Assembly (NCBI RefSeq): GCF_003086295.3
Contig: NC_092047.1
Coordinates: forward strand, 115,317,323 to 115,381,322
Direction of reading: 5' to 3'
Length of the DNA: 64,000 nucleotides
From: Arachis hypogaea
Taxonomy: Eukaryota > Streptophyta > Magnoliopsida > Fabales > Fabaceae
How positions within the stretch are numbered: position 1 is the first letter of the stretch; the number at the start of each line of letters is the position of its first letter. Both the position numbers and the translations under genes were made by a program. The notes below the pieces were generated by a model, which worked only from the letters and a program-made list of their open reading frames with translations, was not told the origin of the DNA and made no database searches. Positions 61,283 through 64,000 of this stretch are shown piece by piece.

Positions 61283-63832
61283 CTTCTAATTTTTGTTTCT
61301 GGGTGTTTGTGGAACTGTTGTTGGCTTATGAAATTTAAGTTCTTGTTGGCTGCAAATATTGGTATATGAAATGGTGTTTTGGAAAAGGGTTCCTTTTATT
61401 TTTTTATGGGGGTTGGATTTTAGGTGGTATGTTTTTAGCTAAAATTCTAGAAGATTGTAGGTGGGATTGAAAAGGGTTTGCTTGGACCTTGGTGGATTTC
61501 ATTGAAATTGGATTGTTGATTTTAATCTGTAGGTTTGATTAACAACATTTATAGGATTTAAGGTGGAATGAGTTCATTGGTTTGATTCTAGTGGCTGGTT
61601 TCTTTGCGAAGCAATGGAAGGGAATTTGCCACAGGGTGGTACAGTTATCAGTGGCTAAGAGAAGGGGGGTTGAATCTTAGCCCCTTTTTCGCTTGATAAC
61701 ACTTGCTGTCCTTTCAGAACACTTGAGGAGATATTTCTTATTTTTGTCTCGTGCCTAGTCAAGAGACTTTTTTTTTTGTCTCGTAACCAGCCAGGAGATA
61801 TTTTTCAGTTTTGTCTCCTACGCAGCAGAAAACAGAAATGGAGTAGAAGAGAGAGAAAATCACACCAAGATATATCATGGTTCAGCTGCTAAGTGCAATG
61901 CATCCTACATCCAGTCTCCATCACAACAATGATGGAATTTCACTATAATCATCATGATTACATACACCAATTCTCCCTAGGAGCTACCCTTCCTATCCGG
62001 GACAAGTTCAGAATCTAATCCCCAATCCTGAACTTGACTTGGTTACTGCCAAGCTTTCAACTGCTAAGTGTTAACTCAACTTGGAAGGGGATTTCCACAG
62101 AATCACGAAACACAACACAGATGTACAAAGGACCTCTAAGGACATCTATGGTTTTTTCTTTTAATTTTGCACTCTCTGCCTTTTTCTGCTCTATGACTTT
62201 TTCTTACAAACCTCACTGTTTGTCTTTTTACATAAGACTCAAGACAGACAAAATTAAACAGAAAATTACAAAATAGAAAACATTGGAGGAGAAGAACTTC
62301 TGTTAGCTTAGGTAGCTATGAGAACTCTGTGCCTTGTACTCTCACTCCTTGCTTCAAGCCCTGGCTATTCTTCCTTATTTATAGAAGGGGAAGCTTCCAC
62401 GGTTGAAACTGTTGAACCAAGCTAAACTTCTTCTTCTTCAAACCAAAACCGGTTCGACCAGAGAGAGAAGAGAGAAAACTGAATGTAAAACCCAACATGC
62501 AATTACCTCTGTGTCTTCCCTTTACACCAAGCTTCATCAATCCGGACCTTCCATCTTGACTTGCACTCCAAGAAAGATCCCTAGCCCTTGATGAGTTCTT
62601 GACGATGACAGCTTCTTCTGCTCCAACTTCTACCTCATCCTCCACGTAGCTACAGTAGCTACCTCCTGTGGTGGTTGATCAAAAGCTGAGACAAGCCATC
62701 CCTCCAAGGATCTTCTTCCTCTGACCGAATGGATCTTCGTCCATTTTAAGGTATGGAGAGCTTGAGATCTCTTCACCAAATCTTATCATTTGTGGTGAAA
62801 ATCTCAGCCACAACATACTTCAGATTTTCTTTTTCTTGATGCCATCATCACTATGGCCTCAAGCTTGCTTCTAGCTTCTTCTTTTTGCTTCTGATAACTT
62901 CGCATTAGCTTCCATGCTTTCTCTGTGAAGTGACCGAATGCAAGAAGAGAGATGAGAGAGAAGAGAGAGAAATTTGAACAATAATCAATGGAATTGATAA
63001 AGTGAATTAAGTTTTCCACTTCCCTTTGCTGAGTAGCGTGTAGCACTAATGATAGCAATCAAATCAACTGCTAATTTCTCTCTCATGGTTCCCATGTAAT
63101 TAATGATAATTGAATAAGTTTGAAATCCACCACATGATGGAAATGGGATCCGTTGGAAGCATTCAGCAAAATGATTAACAATTTGATTTCATCATTTAAA
63201 AATGGGTAGCTTAAACTTTGGCCCAATTCCCTTTTTAATTTCGGACCAAACTAGTTGGTCATACACCAACAATTGATTTGGGCTTACACATTTAAATCTG
63301 GCCCAATTGGTTCATCACTAATTCAATCATATGAATGAAACCATTTTTGTATCAAAACTGAATTTTGGATTCTACATTGGGCTTATTAATTTTCTTTTAG
63401 CCCAAAGCCAAATCTGCAAGCAACAAAAATTATTAATTAGCAAATATGAATTAGAATTCAAATTAATAATTTTTGTAATTAATTATATTAATAATGTTTG
63501 ATCATCATCAATTTAATTAAGATTTTTCCAAACTCATCAATGGTGGAGTTTCCTTTGGTGGTTTTGATTTTCCTGCTTCAATGCGGCTTCATCACCAATC
63601 ACATCATGTGCCGCATACCATGACCCAGAATCAAAATCTTCCTTGCCATGGGTCTTCGGGGAAGTCCTCGAATTTTCCACTCACAATGGAAACCATGTGT
63701 GGTCAGACTATGTCAAATTGTCAATGGCTGAGTTTGGTAAGGGAGATAGAAATAAAAACTCATTAAGCGATGAAGAAGAGTCGAGTTTGACTGAAGATGG
63801 TGGTGAGGGTCATCATGAAACAAACAATTGAT
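61283..63832 (+). pseudogene. Captured 5' fragment of a trihelix-type transcription factor gene, interrupted
   Basis: Leader-like sequence (61283-61613) is followed by an ATG at 61614 and codons for MEGNLPQGGTVI. The frame is cut at about 61650 by an insertion and resumes at about 63536 with NGGVSFGGFDFPASMRLHHQ, then FPLTMETM. A frameshift near 63720 moves the continuation, SMAEFGKGDRNKNSLSDEEE, to another frame that ends at 63831. The pattern (MEGN..QGG, FGGFD, SMRxHHQ, PLTMxTM, KGDRxK, acidic Ser run) matches the conserved N-terminus of a plant GT/trihelix family (from memory). The DNA-binding trihelix is not in the fragment. It cannot make a functional factor. It might yield a regulatory RNA against the parent gene (inference). 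Confidence 0.72.
61655..63535 (-). mobile_element. 1.9-kb insertion in the captured gene, perhaps a solo LTR
   Basis: It is flanked by an imperfect 8-bp direct repeat, ATCAGTGG (61647-61654) and ATCAATGG (63536-63543). On the - strand it has a TATA box TATAAATA (62383-62376) followed by leader-like sequence, as in an LTR promoter. It has no coding capacity I recognise. Terminal TG/CA cannot be fitted to a clean 5-bp duplication, so solo LTR is only one reading. Confidence 0.45.
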
Positions 63833-64000
63833 AATCAAGATAAACTATTTTAATGGTATGATTGAGTAATTAATGATAAAATTAGAAAACTTAAATTGAT
63901 TGGATAACACAAACAATCGATTGAATTGTGAAAATCTATATTGCTTTGATGACTTCAATCGATTGAGTAATACGAACAATCGATTGAATTAGAAAAAATC

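Larger units (their letters stand above)
61118..64000. mobile_element. Pack-MULE-like element, right end outside the window
   Basis: Arms 61174-61282 and 64000-63893 are inverted repeats of about 108 bp at roughly 90% identity. Both carry several CAATCGATTG palindromes in the same spacing; more of these at 61118-61160 suggest that the arm runs on past the window at the right. Between the arms lies a piece of a host transcription factor gene. Long terminal arms plus a captured gene fragment and no transposase is the Pack-MULE pattern. The 9-bp target duplication cannot be tested here. Confidence 0.72.

Noticed and set aside
62379..63058. - strand frames at 62379-62645 and 62804-63058
   Set aside because: They lie in the non-coding insertion downstream of its TATA box or upstream of it and match no family I know.
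61614..63832. A functional trihelix gene with a 1.9-kb first intron
   Set aside because: The insert has an 8-bp imperfect direct repeat rather than splice sites, and a frameshift near 63720 and an early stop remove the DNA-binding region.

Overview
This is plant nuclear DNA, AT-rich, with introns, SINEs, LTR retrotransposons and many MITEs. The transposon types (Tekay-, Tat- and copia-type LTR elements, Mutator-type MITEs, a legume-type SINE) suggest a legume, perhaps Arachis. That placement is inference. No prokaryotic, organellar or rRNA sequence is seen.

Genes. Three ordinary nuclear genes lie in the first 21 kb. (1) A CRM-domain RNA-binding protein with a likely organelle transit peptide is on the + strand at 1659-4110. 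A transposon ends about 120 bp before its ATG. (2) Tail-to-tail with it, 234 bp between stop codons, is an INDETERMINATE-DOMAIN (IDD) C2H2 zinc-finger transcription factor on the - strand (8998-4345), whose first intron uses a GC donor. (3) A SANT/Myb-like nuclear protein is on the - strand (19289-16844) with a probable spliced 5' leader reaching about 20.8 kb. The stretches between hold MITEs and two SINE-like copies.

Transposon region, 20.9-55.7 kb. Under the transposons lies a diverged head-to-tail array of a non-coding unit of about 650-700 bp. Nine copies or partial copies keep the same order and orientation, and most are split by insertions: a hAT-type element (25040-25663, 8-bp TSD), several Mutator-type elements with 9-bp TSDs, an old decayed Ty1-copia element (30540-35654), an old internally deleted Tat-lineage gypsy element carrying a broken antisense ORF (36454-41627), and a young intact Tekay-type chromodomain gypsy element (43525-53802). 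The young element has 2765-bp LTRs with three differences seen by eye and an open 1495-residue gag-pol, and it sits inside an older Mutator-type element (43398-53935).

Right end. From 55.7 to 61 kb the sequence is AT-rich and intergenic, with a SINE (about 57.79-57.97 kb) and a very clear Mutator-type MITE (59210-59740). From about 61.1 kb to the window edge there is what looks like a Pack-MULE: inverted arms of about 108 bp enclose a captured 5' fragment of a trihelix-type transcription factor gene. A 1.9-kb insertion splits the fragment, and a frameshift also disables it.

The window shows no operon-like cooperation. It is a small gene cluster beside a layered transposon region whose insertion order can be read from target-site duplications.
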